64,000 nucleotides of DNA from Maridesulfovibrio sp. (GCF_963676065.1 NZ_OY780933.1:2706122-2770121), one strand, 5' to 3'; shown: positions 40,752-51,183, counted from the stretch's first letter. A program made the numbers and translations. Notes: generated by a model not told the origin, from the letters alone.

Positions 40752-42713
40752 TTAGTAAGCCATTTTGCCCAAAGATTTTAGAATAAGCGTGCAGCCCATG
40801 GCGAACATACCGGTCAAACCCATGCCGCAGGAGAAACCGGCTAATAGGACTGGAGCATACTGGCGCCACATGGTTCCGTATTTCTTTTGAAAGAAATAAC
40901 GTCCGATCAGGGCTCCAGCAACCTCAAGGATGAAACCGTGGGGTGTACTCTGCCCGATTCCCCTGACTACCCCGTAAACAAGAAGCACGGGTAATCCAAG
41001 CGTATTCAGGATGGCGTAGATAATAAGCCCAAGACTGATACCGCTCATTACCACCGGGCCGCTTAGTGCCTGAAAGAAGAGTGAGTTGCCTTCAAGTGTG
41101 GAAGTCTGCATGAGCAGGGTGTTCAGAGCCTGTAAATGCCAAAGTTCTTGAGCGTAAGGGTAGTTCGATGACGGAATGGGTGCCAGTTGCCAGATAAATT
41201 GTGAGAACAACAGGCTGGCAATCATGACTACGGGAAAAACCACCAGCTCCGCTTTGATGATACCGCGGATGGAAGTTCCGGTAAGTTCGATTTCACGGAA
41301 ATGTACCGTGGCTTCACCGTAGTTGTGAATAGGAATAGGAGCATACCAGATTTCAATACCTTGATAGCCGAAAAATTTAGCCCCTGCTATGAAGCTCGCT
41401 TCACGCACCAGCGGCAGGCTGACGAACTGACCGGCTATACCCTCCATTCGCGCAGTAATGTAGGAGATTACCGGCGTATAAATAAATCCGTATAGCAGAA
41501 AGAATATCCACGGAAAATTGGGCACCAGCAGTAGACTCATTCCTACGTAAGCCAGTGTTGAAAATACATAAATAGCAATGGAAACCCAAAAGTTAATGTC
41601 TCCGCGTCCTTCCGGCGGCTCGAAGAGTTTGCTCCAGGATTCACGGGTCTTAGCGTGTTCACCCCTAAAAGATTTAACAACGTAATAGATACCGATGATA
41701 CCTATACCAAGTCCCAAGCCTATGGAAAAACTCATATAAAAATCAAAATTATTGGCAAATACCGTCTCAACGGTTTCCATGCCCGGATGCCAGCGATGCA
41801 GTATGCCGTGCTCATAAAGAACCGGGTTTGCGACAAAAGTTATGATAATACCGATTAAACCACCTATAACAGCCCAGAACGGCAGGACCATGCCGATGAA
41901 GAACAGGCCCAGATCAAACTGGATACCGGTCGCAACCGCCGGGAGAATTTTTTCCGTATAGGGTGTTAATTCCACCCATGGTATGGGAATCAGCCGGATT
42001 GGTTCGGTAAAAATCAGTCCCGAAACCGCCGGGAGCAGTACATAGACGGCCCCGAAAGCCAGACCGATTACCCCTCCTATCGAGAATACCCGCCATTTCC
42101 AGCTGGCCTTTTTTTCTTCTGTGGATTCAGCGAGGGCCATTGTTCCCAGAGCCCCGACAGGAGCCATTGGAAAGGGCAGTTTTTCCACATCGGAGGTGAT
42201 GCGATACAGGGCATAGCCCAGCCCGAAATGGTCGATGCGTTGGATAATCTGGGCACCCACCAGCAATAGAATAGGTATGAGCCAGTCGCGGTGGAAGAAC
42301 GTGCGTTCAAGCAGAGAATCCGAACCCGGCTGCGGAGCTACCCATGCGGGTATAAATTCCGTTAGCCCCAGCATTCGCGCGGCATCTGATTGAACTAGAT
42401 ACTGCTGCCATAGTAACCCCGAAAATGGCGAAGCAAGCGCCGCTCCGGCCATATAATAGAGCAGAAAAATTTCCTGTTGTTTCAGCTCAGTGTACGACCT
42501 TTTGGCTATTTCAGCAAAGAGGATGATCGTAACCCAGCGCGCAGCCGGACCGATTCCCTGACCGATTACCAGTTGCAGGTACATGCTGCCCGGCATCATC
42601 AGGAAGCCGATGAAGATAGCGCCGACTACGGTTTTCCAGTCGAAGCCTTCTTCAAATTTGGTCGGTGTCTTCAGTAAGTCCCGATATTCTTGTAACTCTT
42701 TATCGTCGTACAT
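40752..42713 (-). CDS. OPT-like large integral membrane protein, DUF6784/6785 type (1)
   Basis: A 653-residue protein with about fourteen membrane helices. Segment DVEKLPFPMAPVGALG resembles the LPFPxA motif of oligopeptide transporters, and the C-terminus has GVVRGIGQSTPHGFILEV and CGMGLTGMFAMGCTLI. The N-terminal 30 residues are soluble and acidic. It is the last gene of a five-gene minus-strand operon with a second protein of the same kind, a giant M28-FtsX fusion and an ABC pair. It probably transports a peptide or metal complex; this is inference from the motif. Confidence 0.7.
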   Translation of the reverse strand: MYDDKELQEYRDLLKTPTKFEEGFDWKTVVGAIFIGFLMMPGSMYLQLVIGQGIGPAARWVTIILFAEIAKRSYTELKQQEIFLLYYMAGAALASPFSGLLWQQYLVQSDAARMLGLTEFIPAWVAPQPGSDSLLERTFFHRDWLIPILLLVGAQIIQRIDHFGLGYALYRITSDVEKLPFPMAPVGALGTMALAESTEEKKASWKWRVFSIGGVIGLAFGAVYVLLPAVSGLIFTEPIRLIPIPWVELTPYTEKILPAVATGIQFDLGLFFIGMVLPFWAVIGGLIGIIITFVANPVLYEHGILHRWHPGMETVETVFANNFDFYMSFSIGLGLGIGIIGIYYVVKSFRGEHAKTRESWSKLFEPPEGRGDINFWVSIAIYVFSTLAYVGMSLLLVPNFPWIFFLLYGFIYTPVISYITARMEGIAGQFVSLPLVREASFIAGAKFFGYQGIEIWYAPIPIHNYGEATVHFREIELTGTSIRGIIKAELVVFPVVMIASLLFSQFIWQLAPIPSSNYPYAQELWHLQALNTLLMQTSTLEGNSLFFQALSGPVVMSGISLGLIIYAILNTLGLPVLLVYGVVRGIGQSTPHGFILEVAGALIGRYFFQKKYGTMWRQYAPVLLAGFSCGMGLTGMFAMGCTLILKSLGKMAY

Positions 42714-42747
42714 GTGTATATCTCAGTAGTTTGTTAACTGAACTTAT

Positions 42748-44721
42748 TTAGCCCGGCAGCACCTGGTAACTTTGTCCGGCGTAGAGACCGTAAAGGGCCC
42801 ATATTCCGCCCATTAGAAAATCGCCCATAATCAGGCCGAAAAACAGGTAACGCACCCGCTTGAATAATCCGACCCCTCCGTAACGCAGGGTAAGCTGGTT
42901 GCACATCCAGCCCAGAAAGAAGCTGAACCAGAGAATTTTCATGGCAGAGCTGTATGCGGTAAGGTATCCGATGGGATGCAGCGGCCACCATGGCAGCCTG
43001 TTGTAGGCCAGTATCAGCGCGAACATGATAACAGCGCCAACGGTGGCAAAAGTGGTAACCCAGTGCGAAGTGACGGCCGGTTCCTGAATGATTCGTACGA
43101 CATTATCGTAGACGTTCATTGAGGTGCGTGTGGCCCAGTCCAGCTGTAATTCACGGATACCGTATTTATAGCAGACCATGAGCATCGCCCCGAAGGAGAC
43201 TATAACGCCCAGCAGCAGGATTACGGTAATTCCGAGCAGAAACAGCCGTTTATTTTTCAGCCATTCATTGACCTTGGAGCCATGTACCAGCGAGGGCATC
43301 AGCGATTCACGAAGGTCGACAAAAAGTATTTTCTGGCAGACGGCGGTAATGGCGATACCTACCGATCCGAAAAACTTGGAACCGAAAATAGCGGTCACGC
43401 TGTCGATGGGCGCTGCTGTCAGTGTAAAGTAGGCGATACCGCCCTGACATATAGCCTTTGATGCCACGAGCGTGAAGACGAAAAAGGACAATAAAACAAT
43501 TATCGCAACCAGCAGAGGCATACCGAAGTATACGCACCAAGCGGTCAAGAGCAGGCCGGATACCGCCAGTCCCCAGAAAGAAAAACGAAGGGACATCCAT
43601 TCGGCTTCACCCCGTGTGGATTCTGCGCCGAAGGCTTCTTTTATGACCTGTTTCAGGTGTTGGCGGGCCAGCCAGACTATGAATACAAAAAAGACCAGAT
43701 AAGCCCCGATCATCTGGGTTTCTTCAGGACGGGTCAGGGTCGGGCCGAAGGTGACACCGAGGGCGGAAGCAGGAATATTCAGCCCTGCGACGCCTAAAAT
43801 TCCGTAGAACAATCCTCCGAGTATAAAGAAAACCCAGAAGCTGAATGAAATCTGACGTGATGCCAGAAAGGCAAAGCCGACAAATGCGGGATAAAAATAT
43901 ATTTTAAGCTTATAAAAACCGGAAAAAAGTCCGGTCTTAGCAAAGTATTTACCTGCCAGAATCAAGGTAGGTATTTCCGGCACTGAAGGGATGTAAAAAT
44001 GAAGCCCGTTGATCAAATGCAGGCAGACGCAGAAGATCAGGCCGATGAGGAAAAACTTGTTGCCGAGAAATGATCCGTACAAGCCCTGATCCATTGCTTC
44101 TTCCATAAAGCGAGGCAACTGCAGCAGTGGAAAGTTAATGCGTTCGTTTTCAACCCACTGCCTGCTGAAAATATTGGTCAGGCAGAGCATCATGAAGTAG
44201 CAGAGTAGAATAAAAAGACCCCACCACATAAGCGGAGTCACCCATGATGCCCACGGGATGGACCGGAAAACTTCCAGATTGTCCATGAAAGGACCGCCCT
44301 TGATACCGTTGTACAATTGTTCCACTGCCTTAGGGTCGGTCGGATGAAGTGCTTCGGGGAGCAGCGGCTGAAGCACTTCCTGCCATTTATTGCCGATGGT
44401 GGCAAAGTGGAAAGGTGCTGTCAGGTTGATGAAAAATGTTCGGGCCAGCCCTGTATAGGAAATCCCGGATACGATGACCATCAGAATCCACATGCACATC
44501 AGGTCCAGGCCGGTCAGCAGTGGACGCGAACGCAGAATTTTATGATGCAGAGCGCAGATCGCGGTCAGCCACGCAAGGATGAAGAACGGGGCCAGCGGGA
44601 AATGTCCTCCGGCCAGCGGTGTCGCATTCAGGTAGGCGTTATTGAAAGGGGTGAAGGCGCAGATGAGCAGCCCGAAAAGGGTGCCCAGCAGAATCGCTCT
44701 TTTCCTTATTTTACCATGCAT
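42748..44721 (-). CDS. OPT-like large integral membrane protein, DUF6784/6785 type (2)
   Basis: A 657-residue protein with about fourteen helices. Segments NERINFPLLQLPRFMEEAMD and TGLARTFFINLTAPFHFATI match the DUF6785 class, and LRYGGVGLFKRVRYLFFGLI lies near the end. It is a distant homologue of the neighbour at 40752, 34 bases downstream. Two such proteins together may form a heterodimer. No energy-coupling domain is present in either; the operon's ABC ATPase belongs with the FtsX subunits. Confidence 0.72.
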   Translation of the reverse strand: MHGKIRKRAILLGTLFGLLICAFTPFNNAYLNATPLAGGHFPLAPFFILAWLTAICALHHKILRSRPLLTGLDLMCMWILMVIVSGISYTGLARTFFINLTAPFHFATIGNKWQEVLQPLLPEALHPTDPKAVEQLYNGIKGGPFMDNLEVFRSIPWASWVTPLMWWGLFILLCYFMMLCLTNIFSRQWVENERINFPLLQLPRFMEEAMDQGLYGSFLGNKFFLIGLIFCVCLHLINGLHFYIPSVPEIPTLILAGKYFAKTGLFSGFYKLKIYFYPAFVGFAFLASRQISFSFWVFFILGGLFYGILGVAGLNIPASALGVTFGPTLTRPEETQMIGAYLVFFVFIVWLARQHLKQVIKEAFGAESTRGEAEWMSLRFSFWGLAVSGLLLTAWCVYFGMPLLVAIIVLLSFFVFTLVASKAICQGGIAYFTLTAAPIDSVTAIFGSKFFGSVGIAITAVCQKILFVDLRESLMPSLVHGSKVNEWLKNKRLFLLGITVILLLGVIVSFGAMLMVCYKYGIRELQLDWATRTSMNVYDNVVRIIQEPAVTSHWVTTFATVGAVIMFALILAYNRLPWWPLHPIGYLTAYSSAMKILWFSFFLGWMCNQLTLRYGGVGLFKRVRYLFFGLIMGDFLMGGIWALYGLYAGQSYQVLPG

Positions 44722-44738
44722 CTGTGAAATCCTTATAT

Positions 44739-47700
44739 TTAAAGGTCAGCAAGTTTGTTGCTTGTATTCAGTCCGGTAAAGCCGAAGGCCATCATTTCAG
44801 GAATCTTTTCGCGGAAGTTTTTCTGTTTTTCTGGATCAAGTGAACGCCAGATAAGGAACTGTTTCCTGATGGCATTGATAAAGTCTTTATTCAGCCTTTT
44901 CCATGCTCCTATTTCACCAGATTCGCGGGTAATGAACAGGACGGCTTCAAGAAATTGCGGGTGGGCTTCTGAAGGCCTGAAACGCAGCTCCACCATTTGT
45001 TTGACTCCGAAGTCGAACGGAGCCAGCCAGACCCGCACATTGAAGCGGAAACAGGTTATGTGGTCCGGGCAGCCTTCAAGCAGATCACAGACTGATTCCG
45101 GCAGGGGCTCCCGACTGAAGTTCACTTCGATTTCAGAGGTGGAAAATAATCCGTGAGATACCTCAGTGTGCGATTCCAGATATTCCAGCAGGAAACCGCC
45201 CGCGTCCTGTTGTTCTTTATGTTTGAGCAGGAACGGGAGGGTTGCTTCTATGGTGTTGGTATCGGTGTCGGGCATTTTCCATGAGCGGTTGACGTCCGGG
45301 ATGGCAATATTTGCCGCAACCTTGGATGGGTAGATGACTGAGATCAGGGTTACCGCAATGACCAGAATCATAGCCGCAACACCGGCCATGGAAGAGTAGT
45401 TCGCGGTCATACCCGCCCAGAGCGGAGTTCCGGCCAAAAGCCCGGATGCGGTCTGGGCTATCAGGTAACCGACTACAACACTGATTACTGCGAAGGCGAT
45501 GGCCTCGGCTATAAACAGGAATGAAACGTGTGTCGGAGCCATGCCGATGGAAGTATAAACTGCTATTTCCTTTTTTCGCTCATAAACACTGGTAATCATT
45601 GTGTTAAGAACGATTAATGCGGAAATGATCAGCGGGATGATGATGTTCGGCACACCGGAGTAGTTCATACTGTCCGATGCCTGACACAAATATGTTCCCT
45701 CGGCATCGCAGTTGAATATGGGTAGACCGTAGCGGTCAATCAGTCCGTTAACGGTTTCTTTGGAAAATTCCCCTGAAACGGGCGCGATAGCTATCGCTTT
45801 CAGATGTCCTCCCATGGCCATCAGGGTTTTGTAAGGTATGATCGCGGTCACTTCACCTGGAATGTGAGTGTAGCGCCCCTGAAATGTGTCGATATCCTCA
45901 CCGGATTCAATGGCTTCGGCCTCAACTTCACTCAGTTCCTGCGCTGCGGCGGAAGGGAAGATCACCGGGGTCATCGGTTCGCCGTCAAGATCAGTGTGTT
46001 CGCTGAACTTTTTGCCGTCAAAGATTCCCGAGAGCAGGAATTTATTCCCCCAGACATTCACAGTGTCACCGGCGCTAGCACCGAGCCGGTCAGCCATTTC
46101 CTGCGAAAGCAGAATCTGTCTGGTTGTACCGGGGACCAGCCAAGTTCCATCGACAATAATTTTGGTAATTCCGCTGACTTTGGGTTCGACGGCGCTGAGT
46201 CCCACTAGCCCTTTAACCTCTTCATGTCTGCCATTAAAGCTGACCGGGGTGATTGCGGAGGTCGTCTTTTCTTTCAGCTCCATCCAGCCGCGCGGAGCAA
46301 CTATTCCGTTTTCATCAAAGTCGTTGCTGACTATGCCAAATGTCTCACGGGGCAGATCGTGCCAGCCTAGATTTTTCATGAACAGGCCGGAGTAGGGAGT
46401 AGCATCATTGAATTTAACGTAAGTATGCTGGCGCAGGGATTTCACTGCGGTGAAGCTCATAATCGTGAAGGTCAGGATGGTCAGGGTCAGACAGGTCAGG
46501 AAGGTCCTGAGCTTTCTGCGGCGCAGGTTGCTGACCCCTATGACAAAGGCGGAGGTGAACGCTTTCCATTTACTGATTTCGGAAGTCTGGGTTTTGTGTG
46601 CCCGCTGCTGGAGCAGGATCATTTCTTTTTCAAAACGGAAGAAGATAATCAGCGAGACCATCACTGAAAGTCCTAGAATGAAAAAGGCCAGAATTACAAC
46701 CATAGGGCTGTAGGTCAGCTCAAAAGCGGGGTGCACGGAATAGATAACCGCGATAACCGCTGAAAGAATGGCCAGAAATCCTATTATTCTTTTGTGAATA
46801 TCGGCAAATGAGAAGAGAAGCCGTTCCATGCAGTATGCAAACGGTATAAACAGCGCGATGTAAAAGAGTACTCCGACCAGTACATCTTTTTGAGTTTGAT
46901 CTACATCGAGATAAACTTTGGAGGCCAGAGCCCAGGATTTACGGGCATTGGTCATGAAATCGTCATAGCGGCGTTCTTTCCATGCCGTTGCAGCATCAGC
47001 GAGGGCCTTCCCTCCCATTTGTTCCAGATTTCTGATCTGCTGATTTACAATGCCGTGCGATTCAAGATTCTCAATGCGGGGGGTGAGTAAAGTCCACATA
47101 TCCTGCGCCGCACGGTAATTCGTAGCCGGAATAATGGGCCATTTTTTCAGGTTGTACCCAGTGCCCGCCGGATTGCTCTTTTTCGATTTAATCAGGATCA
47201 TCTTACGATTCAGCACAGTATCCGAGAGCGTCATCTTCAAGGGAACATCCGGCTCAAGGAAGACACTTGCGATGGTTGAAGAGCGGGTATCGATACGGCT
47301 GAACCAGTAATGCATGGGCGTTGCGTCACGCGATCCGTCCAGCACTTCTACCTTGGTCATGTAGCGGAAAGTGCGCGGGGTGAGCAGATCGAAAAGAGTT
47401 GTCTGCCGGCATCCGAACATGATCATTTTGGTTTCCATGTCCAGGCGGCGCATTTTCAGCCTGTAAGCACTTTTACCGGTCTGCTGCTTATCAATGGCCC
47501 AGATTATCCTGCCGTCTTTGTTGTATTTATATCCTTCAATGATCAGCTTGGACTGGACCAGTTTTTTGGAGGCCACCCCTTTGTACTTGAAGTCTCCTTC
47601 TGAATCAGACAGGGCGTAGAATCTAGTCTTTCCCTGAAAGGCCATGAAGATGGCTCCGGGAGCGGCCTGATCAGCGAAGAGTTCACCCTGCCGGATGAAG

Positions 47701-49607
47701 CGGGCCTTGCCGTTGACCATGGCAAAACCTTTACGGGGTAATTTCGTGGTCAGCGGTCCGTCACTGTCGGAAATTTTTCTGATCAGCCCCTCGGTGAATT
47801 CAGCCTGTTTGCCGATTTTATTCCAATTGATATTTTCCACGGTATCAAATGGAGTTCCCCAGTACTGGCGATCATCATTCACGGTGGCAAAAGTAAAGCA
47901 GAGCTTCCCGGCCATGATTCCGATTTCGCTGCTGAATTGCGGTTTATCAAGCAGCCATGTCTGCCACGGACGGGTACGGTCGGGACGGAGTGTATCCTTG
48001 TACATGCCTTCGGTACCGGTCGTTTTTTCAACTTCCGGGGCAGCGTTTTCAAGAATATCGTTGATGCGGGAGAAGGTGCGCGAGAGATTAACCCGCGGCC
48101 TTAAATTATAAAACCAGCCTTCGCCGAAAGCGCCGACTCCTTCTCCATGACTTGAAAGATGCAGGGATATTCCGCAGACCATTTCTTTGGTGCGGACAAC
48201 CCTGCGCAATTCGCGAGCGCTTTTGATAGCGGAGAGTTGCTGCTTGATATCCTTTTTAATACTTTGGACTTTTTTTCTTACATGGGGAAAAAGTTCTTTT
48301 ACCGCCGCCATCTCTTCGGGCGGCAGGTTGGAATAGTCTCCTTTCCATGAAATACGGCGGAGCAACTTACGTTTGCTATCCAGTGCGGTTATCTCATCCT
48401 GATCAGCATCTTTACGCAGTCTCAGCTGCATGAGTTCTTTGCTGATTATATCCACTTCATCCTTGATCTGGTTTTTCAAGGTTTCGTAGAGCAGTGAAAA
48501 AAGTTTCGGATTTTCCACGGCAAGTTCTGTCGCCAGAGGATTGTCCAGCTCAAGTCCTCCGAGGATTTTGGCTGCGTCATTTTTTTTGTTGCGCAGTTCC
48601 ACCTTAATCTTTTTGAGGGTTTTGCTTTTTCCGGCAACAGCTGTGGTGTATTCACGCATGCCGCGCAGTGATTGTCCGTGTCCTGTGGTTGCGAGCAGGA
48701 GCACCGAACGCTTGGGGGGATTGGCAGCCATTTTTTTGCCAATCTCAAGCAGGGAGGCAATGGAAAGAGCCTCATCCGCGCCCGGTGATTGTCCCATTAC
48801 ATACATAGAGCTGTCGTAAAAAGCTTCAATCACAACCAGCTCTTCGGCCATTTCCGGATCGCTGCCTTCAATTAAGCAATAAACGTTTTCTGCTTCGGTC
48901 CGTTCCCATTTACTGTGGGATTCAATGTGGCCTGTTTCGGAAACAAGTTTACTGCCCGCCCCGGCATCAAGGCTTAGATTTTTGCGCGCATCTTCGGCGC
49001 TCATGTAGTAGCGGGGAAAATCTAGCGGGGATAGCTCCAGTTTTTCCTCGAAAAAACCCTTAAGCGTTGGTCCCTTATCAATATAAATTAATGCAGATGC
49101 CCCAAGGCTGGCCGCGTTGAGCCAGTTTTTACCGGAGTCCATATCCATGAGTACAATGGCGTCTTTGACCTGAAGCCCGTTGAAATCGTCAAGTTCGCCT
49201 TTCCCGACATAGATAACCGGTCCGTTCAAACCATTCTCCGGGGTGGCAGGCGGAGAAATAGCGTTTAACTTTGCCGGTTTGATGCTGATCTTTTTGCCGT
49301 TTTGGATGGTGAAGACAGTCTTTGAAACGGTCATTACCGGGGCGAGGAAAAGCTGTTTTCCCGTTTTGAAATCACCAAGCTCCGCAAATTTCATTTCAAT
49401 ATAATCAGCAGCCCGTTTCGCTCCTTTCGAGCCGAAGGAACGATCCCCGAAGGAGGAAAGCTCGGAAATGGTCTGCTTGATGGAGTCGGCGGAACTGAAA
49501 GCTTTACCGGGAATTCCGGCGCTAAGCAGCAATAGCGTTGCGAGCAGGAATACGGTTATCCTGCCGCGACGGTAAAAAAAATTGTTGTCTGATTCTGATA
49601 TGAACAT
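44739..49607 (-). CDS. Giant M28-peptidase-like / FtsX permease fusion
   Basis: A 1622-residue envelope protein. An N-terminal helix (about 15-38) is followed by a PA-insert-like region, then an M28-like domain (about 60-330) with AFYDSSMYVMGQSPGADEAL, where the first metal histidine of the AHYDS motif is Phe. A charged helical region and a large beta-rich periplasmic region follow to about 920. Three or four helices (about 925-1020) precede the FtsX core: IIPLIISALIVLNTMITSV, then YERKKEIAVYTSIGMAP. A soluble C-terminal domain of about 150 residues ends the protein. The ATPase at 49626 should power it. Fusion of a peptidase-like sensor with an FtsX permease suggests envelope lipoprotein or peptide handling. 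Confidence 0.82.
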   Translation of the reverse strand: MFISESDNNFFYRRGRITVFLLATLLLLSAGIPGKAFSSADSIKQTISELSSFGDRSFGSKGAKRAADYIEMKFAELGDFKTGKQLFLAPVMTVSKTVFTIQNGKKISIKPAKLNAISPPATPENGLNGPVIYVGKGELDDFNGLQVKDAIVLMDMDSGKNWLNAASLGASALIYIDKGPTLKGFFEEKLELSPLDFPRYYMSAEDARKNLSLDAGAGSKLVSETGHIESHSKWERTEAENVYCLIEGSDPEMAEELVVIEAFYDSSMYVMGQSPGADEALSIASLLEIGKKMAANPPKRSVLLLATTGHGQSLRGMREYTTAVAGKSKTLKKIKVELRNKKNDAAKILGGLELDNPLATELAVENPKLFSLLYETLKNQIKDEVDIISKELMQLRLRKDADQDEITALDSKRKLLRRISWKGDYSNLPPEEMAAVKELFPHVRKKVQSIKKDIKQQLSAIKSARELRRVVRTKEMVCGISLHLSSHGEGVGAFGEGWFYNLRPRVNLSRTFSRINDILENAAPEVEKTTGTEGMYKDTLRPDRTRPWQTWLLDKPQFSSEIGIMAGKLCFTFATVNDDRQYWGTPFDTVENINWNKIGKQAEFTEGLIRKISDSDGPLTTKLPRKGFAMVNGKARFIRQGELFADQAAPGAIFMAFQGKTRFYALSDSEGDFKYKGVASKKLVQSKLIIEGYKYNKDGRIIWAIDKQQTGKSAYRLKMRRLDMETKMIMFGCRQTTLFDLLTPRTFRYMTKVEVLDGSRDATPMHYWFSRIDTRSSTIASVFLEPDVPLKMTLSDTVLNRKMILIKSKKSNPAGTGYNLKKWPIIPATNYRAAQDMWTLLTPRIENLESHGIVNQQIRNLEQMGGKALADAATAWKERRYDDFMTNARKSWALASKVYLDVDQTQKDVLVGVLFYIALFIPFAYCMERLLFSFADIHKRIIGFLAILSAVIAVIYSVHPAFELTYSPMVVILAFFILGLSVMVSLIIFFRFEKEMILLQQRAHKTQTSEISKWKAFTSAFVIGVSNLRRRKLRTFLTCLTLTILTFTIMSFTAVKSLRQHTYVKFNDATPYSGLFMKNLGWHDLPRETFGIVSNDFDENGIVAPRGWMELKEKTTSAITPVSFNGRHEEVKGLVGLSAVEPKVSGITKIIVDGTWLVPGTTRQILLSQEMADRLGASAGDTVNVWGNKFLLSGIFDGKKFSEHTDLDGEPMTPVIFPSAAAQELSEVEAEAIESGEDIDTFQGRYTHIPGEVTAIIPYKTLMAMGGHLKAIAIAPVSGEFSKETVNGLIDRYGLPIFNCDAEGTYLCQASDSMNYSGVPNIIIPLIISALIVLNTMITSVYERKKEIAVYTSIGMAPTHVSFLFIAEAIAFAVISVVVGYLIAQTASGLLAGTPLWAGMTANYSSMAGVAAMILVIAVTLISVIYPSKVAANIAIPDVNRSWKMPDTDTNTIEATLPFLLKHKEQQDAGGFLLEYLESHTEVSHGLFSTSEIEVNFSREPLPESVCDLLEGCPDHITCFRFNVRVWLAPFDFGVKQMVELRFRPSEAHPQFLEAVLFITRESGEIGAWKRLNKDFINAIRKQFLIWRSLDPEKQKNFREKIPEMMAFGFTGLNTSNKLADL

Positions 49608-49625
49608 TTAAAGGGCCTCCGGTGA

Positions 49626-50360
49626 TCAGGCCATGCGAATACAGCCCACATCGATATTGAGCTGGTCGCGGTGTTCGATTTTCTTGATCAGTCCGTCTTC
49701 GATCCAGACAACCCGGTCGGAGGCGTTAAGCATTTTGTAATCATGGGTGGCGGTGATAATCGTTACGCCGCGTTCCTTGCTCAGATCGTTCATGAGTTTG
49801 ATGATTTCTTCACCGGTGGAGAGGTCCAGGTTCCCGGTCGGTTCATCGGCCAGAATAATTGCCGGATCATTGGCCAGCGATCTTGCGATGGCTACGCGCT
49901 GTTGCTGGCCTCCTGAAAGTTCCTGCGGCTTGTGATTGTAGCGTTTGTGCAGTCCGACCAGATCCAGCAACTCAATTCCCTTGGCCACGGCGGCGTCGTT
50001 ATGTACTCCTGCGAAGATCATGGGCAGGGTAATGTTTTCAAGGGCGGTCATAACCTGAATCAGGTTGAAGGTCTGAAAGATGTATCCGATTTTACGGTTA
50101 CGCAGCCACGCAAGTTCAAAGGCGTCCAACTGGGCGATATCCACCTCGTCAATGTAGACCTTCCCTTCGGAAGGCTTATCCAGTCCGCCGATCATATTGA
50201 AGAGTGTGGATTTACCGGAACCGGAAGGGCCCATGATGGAGAGATATTCCCCGGCATAGATTTCAAGGTCCACTCCTTTCAAAGCCTGAACGTCAGTGTT
50301 GCCGAGTTTGAAATTACGTTTAACTCCGGTAACCCGTACTATGGTGTGCTGATCGGCCAT
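49626..50360 (-). CDS. LolD/MacB-type ABC ATPase
   Basis: A 244-residue ATPase with Walker [13 protein letters not shown] near residue 45, GYIFQTFNLIQVMTALENI, signature [15 protein letters not shown] and Walker B ILADEPTGNLDLSTGEE, followed by ITATHDYKML. The ALxGVDLEI start and Q-loop FQTFNL place it in the MacB/LolD group that pairs with FtsX-type permeases. Those permeases are encoded on each side (50404 and the fusion at 44739). Confidence 0.93.
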   Translation of the reverse strand: MADQHTIVRVTGVKRNFKLGNTDVQALKGVDLEIYAGEYLSIMGPSGSGKSTLFNMIGGLDKPSEGKVYIDEVDIAQLDAFELAWLRNRKIGYIFQTFNLIQVMTALENITLPMIFAGVHNDAAVAKGIELLDLVGLHKRYNHKPQELSGGQQQRVAIARSLANDPAIILADEPTGNLDLSTGEEIIKLMNDLSKERGVTIITATHDYKMLNASDRVVWIEDGLIKKIEHRDQLNIDVGCIRMA

Positions 50361-50403
50361 ATTTTTCGCCTTATAGCTTTTAGTTGTTATTCAGATTAGA
50401 AAT

Positions 50404-51183
50404 TTATTCTTCTACGCGCATGGCCTCGATGGGGCGCATCCGGGCCGCGATGAATGCCGGATAAAGAACTCCCAGCAGACTCAGCCCGAACCCTACTCCG
50501 ATTGAATAGAGCAGGGAAAGTCCTACCGCATCCAGCGGTAACATGGTCAGGGCCGCAAATCCGAATCGGAGCATGCCGATAAGAATAGCTATGATCGCCC
50601 CGAAGATTGAGCCTAGTAGCGCTCCAGCCGTACCCTGCATGGACGCTTCGAGCAGGAAAAGCCGCAAAACAAAGCTGTCCAGCGCGCCGAGGCATTTCAT
50701 GGTACCGATTTCGCGGAAGCGTTCTGTTACGGCCATTAGCTGGGCATTGACAATTCCCACGGTGCAGACCAGCAGTGAAAGAATCACAATCCAGCGTTCT
50801 TTAGCGCTGCCGCCCGGTTCATAACCTGTTTTATCCAGTGCTTTGATCAGATCAGGGTTACCCGAATGGTAGAGTCCGTTTGAAATATCCGCTCCCACCA
50901 GTACATAGGCCAGAAAGGAAACCGCAAGAATAAGGCTGGTGACCGTGACCATATTGCGCAGGAAACGTGATTTAAGGCTTTTAATGCTGATTTCAAAAGA
51001 CTTATTAAAGGGCAGGACCACTTGCGCCGCAACATCGGCCTGTGTTTCCTGATCATGAAACGGAATTTTCTTTTTCGGCATTTTGGGCTCGGTGTATGTA
51101 CAGGGGGCCGGGACCGTAATTGTCGCCGGGTAAATGAAAAAATCAATGGCAAAAAAAGTGTGCCTGCCAGTATGTACAACCAT
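50404..51183 (-). CDS. FtsX-like ABC permease
   Basis: A 259-residue permease and first gene of the five-gene operon. The MacB/FtsX core is visible: SLKSRFLRNMVTVTSLILAV, AVTERFREIGTMKCLGALDS and VLYPAFIAARMRPIEAMRVE. AGGGGAG precedes the ATG at 51183. A second ATG at 51081 would omit 34 odd residues (HTFFAIDFFIYPATITVPAP) and has no good ribosome site, so the choice is uncertain. A 9-bp inverted repeat overlaps the upstream start (separate entry). Confidence 0.82.
   Translation of the reverse strand: MVVHTGRHTFFAIDFFIYPATITVPAPCTYTEPKMPKKKIPFHDQETQADVAAQVVLPFNKSFEISIKSLKSRFLRNMVTVTSLILAVSFLAYVLVGADISNGLYHSGNPDLIKALDKTGYEPGGSAKERWIVILSLLVCTVGIVNAQLMAVTERFREIGTMKCLGALDSFVLRLFLLEASMQGTAGALLGSIFGAIIAILIGMLRFGFAALTMLPLDAVGLSLLYSIGVGFGLSLLGVLYPAFIAARMRPIEAMRVEE

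Noticed and set aside
44755..49000. Several plus-strand frames of 80-170 residues opposite the M28-FtsX gene
   Set aside because: They are antisense shadows without ribosome sites or family motifs.
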